DNA from: Ignelater luminosus
Lineage: Eukaryota; Arthropoda; Insecta; Coleoptera; Elateridae
Direction of reading: 5' to 3'
DNA length: 64,000 nucleotides
Assembly: GCA_011009095.1 (NCBI GenBank)
Contig: VTPC01000606.1
Coordinates: 62,001-126,000 of the forward strand
This document shows, one piece after another, positions 1 through 11,789 of this stretch (the stretch's first letter is position 1; each line of letters begins with the position of its first letter). The notes beneath the pieces are model-generated. The model saw only the letters and a program-made list of their open reading frames with translations, did not search any database and was not told where the DNA came from. The position numbers and the translations under genes were made by a program.

Positions 1-1135
1 AGTTTGATAACCCGACTGAAACTCTAGTTTCAGCCACTGCAAGTGGCTTAATGAAGGACAAAGCTTGACTTTTAGTTACCACAGATGGCTTGATGGAGAA
101 CGAAGCTCAATTGATTACCGGGATGTTCAATGTAAATGTCTTTAAGCTGCTCTTCTGATTTTATTAAACAAATCTCCATCTGTTATTTTTACGTTTTTTC
201 TTGTTATGGTTTTGTAAACTTTGTCATGCACACATCCACCAGCAGAAACCTGAGAGAAACTTGTGTTAATGTTTTGTGTATCAGTGTTAAGAGTATATTT
301 CCAGCGTTTTTCAAAAACTTTTCTTTGAATTCTCAGTAAAATTGGAAAATCTAGGATTTTGTGTTTATCAAGTGTGAAGCTACATGAATTTATAAAGAAT
401 TGGTATTACTGCAATACTTAATTAAAGATAATTTATTCTTATTAATCATTTAGGCCGTTTGCTATATATTACAATATTTTTATTAAATCTAACATTGAAT
501 TTGTAAATTTCTTTTATGCAGGTATTGTTTTAAAATCTAGCTTTTTTCAGATCCCAACAATTTACTTTGTTTTCTTTATCGTTTATTTATGAGCACCTCA
601 TTCTCCCCCCAACAAAAAACGGGGGAACACTTGAAAAAATATTTGCAATATCGAAACTTGAATAATGCAAAGAGCGATTCACAACAACAATAATAATAAT
701 AATTGTTTCAGAGGTTACTATTTTTATACTTTGATTATATTTCATTTAATGATACAAACTGATACAGCAAAACTTAAAAAAGTGGAATTAGCATTTTAAA
801 TAGTGAAATAATAACTGGTAATTGTTTAACTGTTAAATTTATTTGAATTTTTATTAATTAAATTACCGATATTCATCTTTCATTTTGTAATTATGAAGAT
901 TTTTACATTTAAATTATTCTGGTTTATTCCCATCAGGTTGTTAATTGCAATAACGAGCTAATTGCGTTTTTAATTCTTCAGAAGCAAATAAATTAGAAAA
1001 CAAATGGCTTTGCGTGTTTCAAGGGCTATAATTTAAAATTTCATCATCTGCTTTCCTCCTTCGACGTTGGTAGTAATAATGCGGGAGGGCAAAATTTAAA
1101 CAGTAGTCGAGAATCCAAATTGAGTGATCGGAAAG
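1..1135. other. AT-rich stretch, no gene recognised
   Basis: No ORF here has recognisable motifs; the 67-codon frame at 136-339 looks like chance. The stretch 255-340 resembles the satellite-like unit of the 44.6-49.0 kb region: it shares the order 'ttagag/taagag...atttccagc...gaattctcag'. It may be a diverged stray copy. A short (AAT)n run lies near 690. Otherwise I see only AT-rich sequence. Confidence 0.5.
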
Positions 1136-1520
1136 ATCATTAAGCATTCCCTGAAAGAAAATCGAACAAAAAGTAGGTAGAAATCCTGGGAATAATGTAA
1201 AAACTCGCGCGGAGCTTTACGCCGAGCAACTTTCCATAAGTAGTAAAAAAGGAAAGCTCAGCCCGGAATAATAAGAACGTTTGTATAAATAATGAATAAT
1301 CGATAGAGAGGAGCGGTGGTCCGGGCACGGCTTTACTCCAGATATCGACTGGGCCAGTGATTGTGGTGGTCCCTGGCACCGGACAGGATTGCAAATAACT
1401 TCGGATTACAAGTTTACGCATATCACGGTCATTATCAACGCCACATTTCCCCCCCCATTTTCATTCCCCCTTCGTCCGTCGACCGGCGTGTTAAGTGTTC
1501 CGAGCTTCATTCATCTGCCC

Positions 1521-1534
1521 GGCTATATAAGGCT
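1521..1534 (+). promoter_or_regulatory. Candidate TATA box, possible core promoter
   Basis: The sequence GCTATATAAGGC is a near-perfect TATA box. It sits in a locally GC-richer block (about 1300-1720) unlike the surrounding AT-rich DNA. A start site would be expected about 30 bp downstream, near 1553. The first ATG beyond that is at 1615 and opens a 76-codon frame with no recognised domain. I see no initiator or downstream promoter element that I would insist on. A TATA motif can also occur by chance in AT-rich DNA, so this is only a candidate. Confidence 0.25.
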
Positions 1535-1859
1535 ACTTAAGCGCGCACAAGAAAGGGGTTGGAAAAAATCCAGAAACCCCTCGCCGCCATATATATATTA
1601 CACCGTACTAAATTATGTCCCGAGACTTAATCTCCAGGTCAAACTTTTCCCTGACAACGAGCTTTGTAATAAATGGTCGGGCGCCTTTTTGCAACTACAA
1701 GCAACTTCAACCAAAAGTTAGTTTAAAATTACAGACACTAAAGCCTCTTGTACTGGTGGAACCTAGTCGTATCAGTACTGCCAATGTAAGTTTCAAGAAG
1801 TTTCGCAAGTTTGATAACTTGATAACACCTCTATATGTGACGTAAAACTGCACTTTTAA

Positions 1860-2589
1860 GCTTTTACAAAGGCAGCATTCTGCTGCCGGTTTGTTATCTC
1901 TTAATTGCAGTCGTGTGTGTAATCCGCATTTTCTTAGCGTTTCTCTAATTCTTAATTTTGCAGTTAAATCCACAAAAAAGAAAAGGTATAAGAATCCCGA
2001 AAAAAGGTTTAATTGATACAATAGTCAAGATAGAAAGTAACCAACAAAATTAATAGCGTGAAATACGACTTCAACAAATTATTTTAAAAAGGGATTGTGT
2101 CAAAGGCTTTTGCGTTATAGAAAGGAAAAAAGTAAAACGAGTACTAGTGGGAAACATGTGAATGTGTAACAGGATCGTGATTTAGGGCCTAATTTACTAT
2201 TTATTATTTTCGTGTATACTTAAAATTGAAATCTGTCTGAGATTTACGCTCTATAATAATTCGAGAAATAGAAATCACTAATTTAACAAGGGAAAGTAAC
2301 AAGAGTTTTTAGAAAGGGAAAATTATTCGCGTACGTAAGCAGTAATCACATTAATGTTACTGAACAGGAAGATTTACACCCAGATTAATTTCTAGAAAAA
2401 AACTTCTTTCGACAATCACAACGGTGTCGCTATGAAGGAAACTCTGAAGATTGCAGACAGGTCATATTTTAGGTATGCTACAAAGCTGAATGATAGTTTT
2501 TAGTAACTCAAAAGAAAAATACAGAATGTGACGCTTTACAAGGGAAGGATGAATTAAAATGATACCAAGTGAAGAATGTTCCTTGGTAG
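1860..2589. other. No gene recognised
   Basis: AT-rich sequence between the candidate promoter block and the first fold-back element fragment. The frames on either strand are short and show no motif. Confidence 0.5.
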
Positions 2590-2835
2590 CCTCTCTTGAA
2601 TGAGGCCAATGAAAAAGACTTGATAAGGAAAACCCTTAATATCTCGTAAACAAATGATGATATTGAAATGAGAAAAAACACGTCAATATATTTATGAATC
2701 AATCATAGAGGTTGCTATGTTTGTTCTCGCACACATTACCTGCGGGTTTCAAATGGTACCCCACCACTTGTGATATGTCTCTTTTGGAGAAAACAAGATT
2801 CATATCGGTTTACTAGATCGCAAGTTGCAGCACAA
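2590..2835 (+). repeat. Partial, diverged copy of the 3.9 kb fold-back element arm
   Basis: This stretch matches the left arm of the element at 3936-4911 in the same order and orientation. Shared blocks are 'cccttaatatc', 'atgatattgaaat', 'aatatatttatg', 'tcaatcatagaggt', 'ctcgcacacat' and 'gaaaacaa.attca.atcgg'. Spacing is similar, but there are many substitutions and a deletion of about 25 bp. The outer terminus (CAGTGTG) is not visible here, so it is a truncated copy. It shows the family is repetitive in this genome. Confidence 0.6.
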
Positions 2836-3153
2836 AAACAAAGTAAATAGACGCATTACAATTGTTTTGGAGCTTATTTCGGATATGAAACAGATGAACG
2901 TAAACATTTCTAATTGAATAATTTAAACTGAACCGTTAAAGAACGTAAACCGCTAGTTTGACTTTTTTCGACCATAAGTCAAAAACAAAAGAAATTAGCT
3001 AAATTTGCTTTTAAATAATCAATCAACACTAAATTTCGTAAAAGTGCCAAATTTAAACCTTTGCACTGTCTCTTATAATAAGCGAGATTCCCATGTTTAA
3101 GTTTGAATTTGAAATATCTTGTACATAAGTACGTAAAGCAACAAAAATATATA

Positions 3154-3931
3154 CAGGATGTAAATAAAATGGTGCAAACAAGTAGGTGTTAATCTGTAGA
3201 TCATCTAGAAACGGCACGGTTTCTCTTTAATCTTCTAAAATTATTTATTCGGGAATAAACATTAATTTAGAAAAATCTGGCAACATTGCAGCCTTGCCTG
3301 AACATATAAAATCCACGCATAGTGGAACTTTATTGCACTTAACTTACAAAATACAATTATACCCACAAAAGAGGGTTGCTGGTGTAGCAGTTGCATAAAG
3401 AAAGAATCATTTTAAGTTTAATTGTTGAGGTGATTTTGCTTTAACTACTTGCCATTTCCATGTAAATAGTAATTTTATAGGTAAATGGGAGAATTCTGAT
3501 ACTGTTACTTTGAATGGTAAACTGTATTTTTAAAACTAAATTTAGAAAACGTTACCTAAGGTTAATGATTTTGATTTTAGATATAATTAATTTTTCCTTT
3601 GTTTGCTATTTTGAACTTCCTGAACGATAACAATTAGACCAATACTGCTGCTTAGCTTTTAATTTTCGGTATTATAACATTACAGCTCTTTTCCTTCGTT
3701 TATTGCATGTCAATCAGGCTTAAAAGCGTAAAATACAAACAATTCTGGGGAGAGAATAAGCAGGACAAACTGGAAAGACAGAGAAGCGATGTTGCCAGAT
3801 TGCAGATTTTAAAGTAGACAAAGATTTATATCACGTTTTAAGGTCCTTGGCTCACTAATTAAAAAAAAGTTTGGAAATTATGTCATGGATCATCTCCGTG
3901 TGTCGTTTTGCGCCATTTTATGTACGCCCTG
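3154..3931. mobile_element. TA-flanked fold-back element (MITE), 778 bp
   Basis: The left end reads CAGGATGTAAATAAAATGGTG and the right end is its near-perfect inverse (CACCATTTTATGTACGCCCTG type). Each is flanked by TA. A second pair of inverted blocks lies inside: 'tctggcaacattgcag' near 3270 and 'tgttgccagattgcaga' near 3790. The inverted repeats therefore extend inward with interruptions. No transposase coding is visible, so this is a non-autonomous element. TA flanks plus the CAGG/T-GTG terminus suggest Tc1/mariner-type mobilisation; that is an inference from the family pattern. Confidence 0.75.
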
Positions 3932-3935
3932 TATA

Positions 3936-4911
3936 CAGTGTGCTCATGTTCAAACGACCCACCCTTAATATCATGTAAGCAAATGAAGATATTGAAATAA
4001 AAAACACATGTTAATATATTTATGGTGAAGGACACTACAATGCATAATTGTCTCAATCATAGAGGTCGTTGTGTTAGCTCTCGCACACATAATTTCGAAA
4101 TACTATATGGCACCCTATCATTTATGATGCGTCGTTGAAAAGGGACTTACAATAGCAATCCTTTGGCGAAAACAAAATTCAAATCGGCAGTTTAGTAAAA
4201 TGTAAACATTTGTTATGGAATCATCTAAATTGAACTGTCAATAGAATGTGAAAACAATAGAAAACGGGCAGTTTTTTAAAGAAAGTACCTAACCCAGTAA
4301 TTTCCATTAGTAATTCAATTCATACTATTCAGGCGTAGTGGCACTTATTCTTTTTCCTTCAGAATTATTACTGAAACAATTGAATTGGCCACCTTGATTC
4401 AAAGTTACTATATAAAACGTCTTACCATAAAAATAAAGGTGAGTCATATTCTTTATGTAAATTATCGCATCGCGATTGTTTCAATATGTACTTTGGATGA
4501 AAAACGAGTGCAACTTTGCATTTTTTGCATTGCATAAGGTGAATTGAATTATTAACGTGAGGTGCTACGTTTAGGTATTGGCTTCAAGAATTGCTTTATT
4601 TCGTGTTGTTTCTTTACTTCTGCTTTTACTTTTAATTGGCAGTGCGTTTTACAGTAATCAATTAGAAATGTCTATATTCATCTGTTTTGTATCCAAATTT
4701 GTAACTAAAATGAGACATTTTGTGCTATAACTTTCGATCAAGTAGGCCGATTTGAATTTTGTTTTTACTAAACTATTACTATTGTTATTTTTTTTTCTAA
4801 CGATGTATCACAAGTAGTGGGGTGCCGTTTATGATTCTGAGGTTATGTGTGCGAGAGAGAACACAGCGACCTCTGTGTACGAGTTAATTGTGTATTCTAA
4901 CGAACACACTG
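3936..4911. mobile_element. TA-flanked fold-back element (MITE), about 976 bp
   Basis: The left terminus CAGTGTGCTCATGTT begins two bases after the TA of the previous element. The right terminus is the inverse of CAGTGTGTTCGTTAG. Long diverged inverted arms follow: the left blocks 'gaggtcgttgtgttagctctc' (in two parts) and 'atggcaccctatcatttatgatg' recur inverted near 4855-4800, as does 'caaattcaaatcgg' near 4750. No ORF is present. The right target site is imperfect, with tgtata in place of a clean TA. Part of another copy lies at 2590-2835. Confidence 0.7.
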
Positions 4912-6399
4912 TGTATAAATTGTAGTAAAGGAAGCACTTACTAGATTTTCATGCGACTTTTGATGCAGACTTACATCTATCAAATAATTGCAGATAGATT
5001 TGAAGCATAAAACATGAATAAATCTCCAAATTTTGAATTTTTCACGCACTGTATGTGGGGCGTGGCTCATTTTATAACTATCTCTGATAATATTATTTCG
5101 GATTCTGTCTTGTAGTGTTACATCAATGATGATTGATTATGTAAAGTTATCATTTCTAAGTTGTCATGATACCTTTTTGTCGTTTAGGATTGGTATTTCA
5201 AAATTTGCCTTCGGCATTGTGCTGATCTCTCTAGAATATTTGCGCCTGGACTTCTACTTATCGATCTGACATTTAGAACTATAGTTTGGCACGACGTTTA
5301 AACAGGCTGCTTAATTTTATGCTTCCCAACTTCTTTTCAAACACGGTAACTGTTTCCTTGAGCTGTGGGCTTCATTCTCGCTCAAATATTCCAACCTTGT
5401 GGTGTAATCTGAAGTTGTATGCATTTTACTTGACAGGCAAGTTTAACTTTTTCTTGAATATTGTGTTATTGGAATTAGTGAAGGTTGAAGCCCGACCTTG
5501 AACCCACCACATGTGATCTACTCAAGACCAAAGCTCTATCGTGAATCATTGCACGTGATCTAGTGGAAGGTAGCAATGATGGGCCAAGAACACTAAAAGA
5601 GAAAGAGCTCATCGAGAAACAACGAACCGATCTCGGGGCAACTGGCATTAATTAGCTTGATACACTTGCAAGTTCTGCTTTATTACAAGCTAATTGTAGA
5701 CATTCAGCTATCATTCTTCTACTCGTCTCTCAGCTGTATTCTTTTGCCAAAACTGGAAGTCAAGATTCTCTCTACCGGAAATGATAGATGGAGAAATGCC
5801 AAACGATTCAAGTTTGTGCGAATTTCGGTCTGAAACCCCTTGAACGACTGTGTTTAAAGCTTACAATGACTGCCTTGTTGTGGTTTTACACCTTTTATCT
5901 TAGATCATCGCATAACAATATCATCAATAGAAACTGGGTGAGTTTGTAATTTTCGAGTTTTCACATCTAGTTTTCCGTTTTCAACTTTCACGTACTAATT
6001 GAAAAATTTTTTCTAATTATCGTGTTTATCATAACTTTTTTATTTGTGTAAATTACAGTATTTCAATATGTAAAAAAGTAGTAGAGAAATTAAAAGATGA
6101 AATTCCAAGCAGAGGTTGTAATATCATTGCTGACATTTAACTTTTCTCCGTCATTAATTGTGCCTCGGGGGAAAGGGAAATTTATTTTTTTGAATTTATG
6201 TGCAAAATTTAAACAAGGATTACATTATTGGATCAAAATACACGCCGATTATCTAATTAAAAATCCCTTAATTGTTTTTTACGGGCTGCACTGGCGACAT
6301 TATTTTTTCCTGCGCAAAAAAGAATTGGGGGGTAAAATTTATTGATTCTGACTTATTAACAGAACGGATTAATTTTAACTGCATTTGCTGTGAAAACCA
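4912..6399. other. No gene recognised
   Basis: Short frames only, including a 71-codon frame at 5286 and an 82-codon frame at 6097, with no motif and unremarkable composition. A weak similarity links 5480-5570 with 49150-49250 (pattern aagccc.acc.t.aaccc.ccaca, then 'tagtgga'). It may mark an old dispersed repeat. Confidence 0.45.
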
Positions 6400-7030
6400 C
6401 TAGCGTGTGTTTAATTATCAGATAACGTTTTCGATTCGAATTAGTCGAGAGATTTAACGCATAGTGCAGCTGTGTCATCCAGATTAATCCGAAACGGTTA
6501 TGTGCTGTAAGAGCATGACTTTTTCATTGAAACCCGCGGGAATGATGTTGGCAAGCCTGACTGAACATCTCCGGGGACACATCGTTAAACCTGTCACCGT
6601 TTGCTAGCCTAAAGGGATTTACCACGCGCTGTTTAAAAAAAAAATGGATATGTCTATATATATTTGTATAAACGAGAGTCTAAATATTTGGCGTAGTAAT
6701 TTAACGGATTTTTAACGCGCGCGCTACAAAAATGCGGACTTTACCAATATATCTAAAACGCACCGCAAACAGGGTCGAGGAGCTAGGGCTTTATATCTAA
6801 AGTCTTTTTTATTATTATTAAATTTGATCCTGGTTAGTTTTCAGGTCGCGCAAGAAATGACCATAGTGTGTTCGAGGGGCCTGGTTTTTGTCAAGTCATC
6901 TTGTTGCGAAGTTTAAACATCCACCGCGACCTGTTTCAGCAATTAAGTTAATGTATTATGGCTAGTACTTCAAATTATAATGGAGTTCTCTTTTGTGTGC
7001 CTTTGTCCCGAAATTTCCGGCGCGTAATTT
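6400..7030. other. Unique-looking block of balanced composition
   Basis: This block is less AT-rich than its neighbours and has no repeat signature or ORF. It contains homeodomain-type cores such as 'agattaatccga' and an A10 tract. It could be conserved non-coding DNA, but a single sequence cannot show conservation. Confidence 0.2.
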
Positions 7031-9884
7031 TTGTGGCGTACTAGAGGGAAAAATAATGTTGAACGAGAGAGTTGGAGAATTTTTTCTTTTTTTTGTACGA
7101 ACAAAGTATAATCTTGCTGGGTAGAATTTCAGTAACTGATTAATGATAGTTGGGGATGATTAAATTAATTTTTCTTCTCCAAAACTACTTTAGAAGATCA
7201 TTTTTTGTTTTATTCTTTATTAAAAGTTAATCCGACGAGAATCGAAAGTTTTCCCAACTAACTAACTAAACCAATGTTTAGTAATGAATATTTTGTAGGA
7301 CTTTTTTTAATGCAAAACACCAGGAGTATTACACAGGGATAATAAAAAATTCAGTTTGACTAAAAAATTTTAGTTTGAAATTGCCGCAATAAATCACCAC
7401 TCGCTCGGAGAGAGAACCTCTCACGTTGAAACTAGCTTCAAAATTCAACTCAATTATTCATTGGGGATTTTAAAATTTCATGCATTTTGTAGAAGGGACC
7501 ACTCTGCTCCACATACAGTGTCTGCATGAAGGAGAACAGATCTACTAAAACGAATGGTGAGACAATGACAAAGGCGCGGCGATATTAAGGCTATTACCGT
7601 GGTCAATTTGTGCAAAGCTGGTAAAGGGAGTTAAGTAGCTCCATCAGTTATGAATGAACCATCGTAGCCATGTTATAATGGCCGAGACAGCGAACAAGCA
7701 ATTTATGATATTGATCGTTTTAGTATTTTCTAGAAGAGAGTTACATTCGTGTTTTCTTCCAAAAAGTCCTTTTTTTGTGCCGCCTTAGAACTTTTTCGAA
7801 TATTTGATGTAATTTATATGCCGGAAAATGGTGTCTTAAAAGGCCGTCGACAGTTCAGGATTTAGCAAAGAGGAAGAAAAAAGCGTTACAACTTGAGATC
7901 TTTACTTGTCCCATGATACGCACACACATGAAAAGTTTAGAAAATCTGTAAGAGAAAAAGACCTCAACTTTTATGAAAATTGCGCTGAAGAGCATTTCGC
8001 AAGCTCAGAGGAAGGCGGTAACTGCTTTCATAAACCTAAAAAAAAAGTTTCTTCTTCGGCCACAAATAAAATTTTAGTAATACGACGTTATTTTGTTTTC
8101 TGTTTGGCCTCGGAAAAGTTTGTTTCTTTTAATCCGAATACCTATGAAAAGCGAATTCACTAACAAAAGTAGCTTTTCTGATAAATATAAACGTTCTTCT
8201 TTATAGATTTATGAACATAAAATAAGCGTCTGTCAGAATTGAAGCGTTTATGTGATTGCATGACAATAACCTAGTGTGCCACGCTACTGTTTTGTCTTTT
8301 GTTTGATTGGTGAGACAAGCACAACAGGAAAGGGTATTTAACAGAATACAGAGAGACAACGCAGCTTGTAATCGATGCTATAATCGTTAGATTCCTTAAT
8401 ATCCATGTATTTCGATTGTGTAGAGGCAAGATTAAACAACAATGGGAAGTTGGTGATGGAATGTCTATTGCCAAGCCGGCGTGTCGCGACGGGGAAGGCC
8501 TAGAGTGGCCGACTCGAAGATGAGTCTAACATTTTTAAGTGAAATTCAATAGACAGATGTGACATTTTCAACTGATTTTTCAAAATCGTTTGATATTTAA
8601 AAATTTTATAAACATGGTCAAGTGTTACAACAGGATATATAACTTTTACCGTCCAAAAGCCTCTGAGATGACACTAATAAGTTGAGAAGAAGAATACGAA
8701 AGTTTAGTCAGAAAATTCTTGGTAATTTAGAACCATTTAGAAGAAATAGAATAATTTAACTTAAGGCCTGATTAGGAGCTACAATACTCGTGAAACAAAG
8801 TGTTCTTTAACTAATTAGTTTTATGTTCCAACACTAAATAAACTTAATTCTGTTTATTTCTGATGAGGGCACATACCCCCCCTCCCCCAACAACACCCAG
8901 TACACCATTTTAAGTGAAGCCATCATAACACACTGGCCTTGCCAAAAGCTCAAGTTTCAATTTGAGATCAATATTTCAAAAGATGTAAAAGCTAGGTTAT
9001 GGGCAAATCTTAAAAGAAATTCGAAATCTCAATACTTCATATTTCAAAAACGAAAGCCATTAGAGCGTATCTCCATGTGAACAGTTTTTTAATAAAACCA
9101 CTTGAAGAAGAATCACCTTTCTAAATATTTCTCATTATGTAGAAAACACTGCTTAAGAGTTCTTTATCGAGGTTGCTTCTAATTACGACCGAGATTCTTG
9201 ATGAACAGAGCAACATCAATATTGGCTCAGAAACCAATGATAAAACCATAATTCACTCACATCGAACTTGCTCCCAGCTCTTTTCTCCAAAGACAAGTTG
9301 GGGACGTCCCACATCGTACTTCTGCCTTCACTTCTTTTACACTTAAATTAATCGAGTTCCATAATCTGAATTTGCCCTTTCTCAGACCGTCTGCAGTGAT
9401 CGATGGTAGTGTTTCGCCTTCTACCAGATCACCTGTGCTGTCCGAATTTTGGCCTTCGCTCTTTAATGAGTAATCTCTGCTGGCCTAAGACCATTTTCAT
9501 AACTGCTCCGAGAGAAGATTCAACGCAACTGTCAAAAATTAAATAAGGAATGAAAATATTGCGATACATACATACATTAAACAAATGAAGATAAGCATGG
9601 AAAGAGAACTCTGTATATCTTCAGTTTCTAGATAAGTGTGTTTTTATTAGCCGTTCCCAAGGATCCGTTTTGTTTTTTTCCTAGTCTTGCAAATCCTCAC
9701 CGTTTTAACATTTATCTTGTTCACATTGACTATCACTTACTTGTAATTGACCGGACTCTATGAATTAATTAACACGACGCGCGATTCGAGAAAACTGATT
9801 TGTTTTCTCACGGGAGCTAGGAGCTGACATTGATAGGGTTTGTCCTCATTTAGCTGTACACTTCCAAGCAATCGGTCTTGGCTC
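7031..9884. other. No gene recognised
   Basis: AT-rich sequence. The 85-codon plus frame at 7906-8163 and the 67-codon minus frame at 8271-8474 show no domain, signal peptide or splice context that would argue for a gene. Around 8470-8520 there is a short GC-rich patch ('ggcgtgtcgcgacggggaagg') of unknown origin. Confidence 0.45.
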
Positions 9885-10290
9885 TTTATTGGCCGTCTTG
9901 AAAGAACTACGCAAGAGGTGTTGCTTCAGTTCTCCTCTTTATTAAGAATTTCGATATGCAGAGACTGGTCAGGTTTCGTACTGAGATCTGCTGTGGCCTT
10001 CTCTAGAGTACTGTGCACAGTTTTACCTTAAATAATCGTGCTACCTCTGCTTTTACCTTATCGAAAGAGCTACACAGGGGACATTGCTTTAATTCTTTAA
10101 TTCTACTCTCCATTAGAAATCTTGATACTCAGAAATTGGTCTGATTTAATCTTCAAAGAGCCCCCCTGTAGTGACCCACACGGGAGGACTATATCCTTCA
10201 TCAACCTTCTCGCGACAGCCATGCGACAGTAATCGAATTTCTCCTTCAATCAAACTTTTCGAAGGAACTATGCGGATGTTACTAACAAGC
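9885..10290 (+). repeat. Degenerate direct repeats, about 165-195 bp apart
   Basis: Three related blocks follow each other. The first, near 9897, reads 'cttgaaagaactacgcaagagg...ttgcttcagttc'. The second, near 10062, reads 'tcgaaagagctacacagggg...ttgctttaattc'. The third, near 10254, reads 'tcgaaggaactatgcgg'. The first two also share later parts: 'aatttcgatatgcagagactggtc' type versus 'aatcttgatactcagaaattggtc' type. This looks like an old tandem duplication. No coding function is evident. Confidence 0.45.
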
Positions 10291-10663
10291 TTGGGCGGAG
10301 TGAGGGCGTGTAATGGGCTCCTCGGTGATTGCCAGCGATGACCCAGGTGACGTTGGCGGCGACATACGATAGACTTCTACGATGGCGCTATCGCGCTTGT
10401 TGAAAGTTGGATGTTGGATGTTAAGAGAGGGAGATTCCCTCTCGGCTCCCTTGTTTTCTAATGTTGCATGTGGGGCTGAAATTGGTCCAGCTGAAGGCCA
10501 ATATGTTATGGTGAGGAAGTGGGAGTGGTGCTCCGGTATCATTCTCCTCCAGTTTTTCAACCGAACCATTATCTTATTTGCCTCGGTGTTTGAAGTGCTT
10601 GTCGTTTTGTTTTCTTTTCTTTTAGATTCCAAAGAATTCCATCGAAGCATATTCACAAAATAA
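10282..10663. other. Overlapping ORFs of unknown nature on both strands
   Basis: A 124-codon minus frame (10282-10656) and a 93-codon plus frame (10382-10663) overlap almost completely. Neither has a domain I recognise. GC content is higher than the flanks and similar to the retroelement relic that begins at 10799, so this may be an unrecognised part of the same or another mobile element. At most one frame can be real. I do not call a gene. Confidence 0.3.
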
Positions 10664-10798
10664 ATAACTAACCTAGAATCTAAGATTGTCTGCGATTTTT
10701 AATCCTTGAAATTTGCTCTGAGCGTTACGCGCACTCACTTTGTTTCGCTTTTGAAACCACGTTTTACTTATCGCTAATTTCGTTTTTCTATTCTTCAC

Positions 10799-11269
10799 TT
10801 ATTCATTAATGTGTCTCAACGTCGCGATATCGTGGCGGATCCTAGCGGCTGCAGGAGTCGTGGCTGGTTTAGGCCACTGTAAGTCTCGTTCGTGAAGCTG
10901 AACGGTGTTTGCAGCGGTTCGGCAGTTGAAAGGTACGTCAGGCTGATGCTCGTCCCAAGTATTTTGGTGAGGGTAGATTTGAGCGTCGAGGTACGAGATC
11001 GCGCGTCGCTGGGCACCATTTTCTTGATCGCATCCTGCCGCCATGCCTATCCCGCTCGCATCCGGTGATGAAAACTCCCGGCGATGCAGCGACGGTGGTG
11101 TGGTTATGGCGTCTTTAAGGGCTTCGAAAGTGGCCATTTCCGAAGCTTCCCTGAGCCATCTCTTCTTGACAGCAAGAATAGATCTCCTGTAGTTGCAGCT
11201 GTGGCGGCAGATGGTTGTCAGTGAGGACGTGGACTCATCCTGGATTGCGGTGGTGGCTGCTATGGCCAT
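10799..11269 (-). pseudogene. Ty3/gypsy-type RT/RNase H relic
   Basis: The minus frame reads FEALKDAITTPPSLHR, then DASGIGMAAG, ENGAQRRAISYL and PHQNT. This order fits the end of a gypsy reverse transcriptase running into RNase H: the 'F..LK.ALT..P.L' stretch, the DASGIGxGAVL strand and the RPISYxS segment. After that, the line breaks into other frames, where 'PLQTPFSFTNE' sits where gypsy elements have the 'TDHKPL' segment. The frame is therefore shifted and the protein is dead. No LTR, primer binding site or integrase is visible nearby. Confidence 0.55.
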
Positions 11270-11789
11270 TGGCTCGACATTAGCAGGCTTTGCGTTTCTA
11301 CGGCTTGGAGGACGAGGACGGGGACCGGGCTGGTCATGGACTCATCCATGGTTGCTGCTGCGACACCGAGCCTTGCCCTAGATGTCGCCAAGCTCCGGCT
11401 ATGCGTGGCTTGGAGCGGTTCTTGCGTCGTTTGTGGATGGTTGGATGAGGACCGGTATGGTCATAGGCTCGTCCGTGGCGACGACAACAATATAGTTAGT
11501 GACGGGCTCGTCATTCAGGATGTTGTGGACTTCAGCGGTGACGATGAGGCTGCGAGCGTGGTCGGTGGGTTCGATGAGGGAAGATGAAGCCGCAGGTCTG
11601 TCGGCCTCTTTATATTGTGCAGTGCGAGGTCTGCTCGGGTCATCTCTCAGATTAGTGCAAGAATGTCGCAGTGGGCGCCATTGGGAATCTGCTGTTTGTT
11701 TCCTTTCCCAGAAAGGATTAATGATCGGACGCCTTTCCTTGGGGACGGTGTGTCTGGAACGGCGATTGGTGGTGGGTTGGTAGTGTTTG
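11270..11789 (-). other. GC-rich frames upstream of the gypsy relic
   Basis: Minus-strand frames here are rich in Arg, Pro, Ser and Thr, for example 11399-11857 (152 codons). They lie immediately upstream of the gypsy RNase H relic in its transcriptional direction. They could be decayed gag/pol of that element, but I recognise no motif. The opposite-strand frames (11193-11783) look like shadows. The region ends where the plus-strand RTE-like relic begins. Confidence 0.25.

Noticed and set aside
2590..4911. Repeated blocks considered as a CRISPR-like or tandem array
   Set aside because: Blocks are inverted arms of TA-flanked elements, with long unequal spacing and no short regular repeat-spacer pattern.
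7906..8163. 85-codon plus frame with Lys/Glu-rich start
   Set aside because: No domain, signal or conserved motif; length is within chance for AT-rich DNA.
8465..8520. GC-rich patch that could suggest rRNA or tRNA
   Set aside because: I could not fold it into a tRNA and it shows no rRNA core sequence that I recognise.
10382..10663. 93-codon plus frame with hydrophobic end considered as a membrane protein
   Set aside because: Almost entirely antisense to a longer frame, no homologue recognised, and it sits beside retroelement relics.
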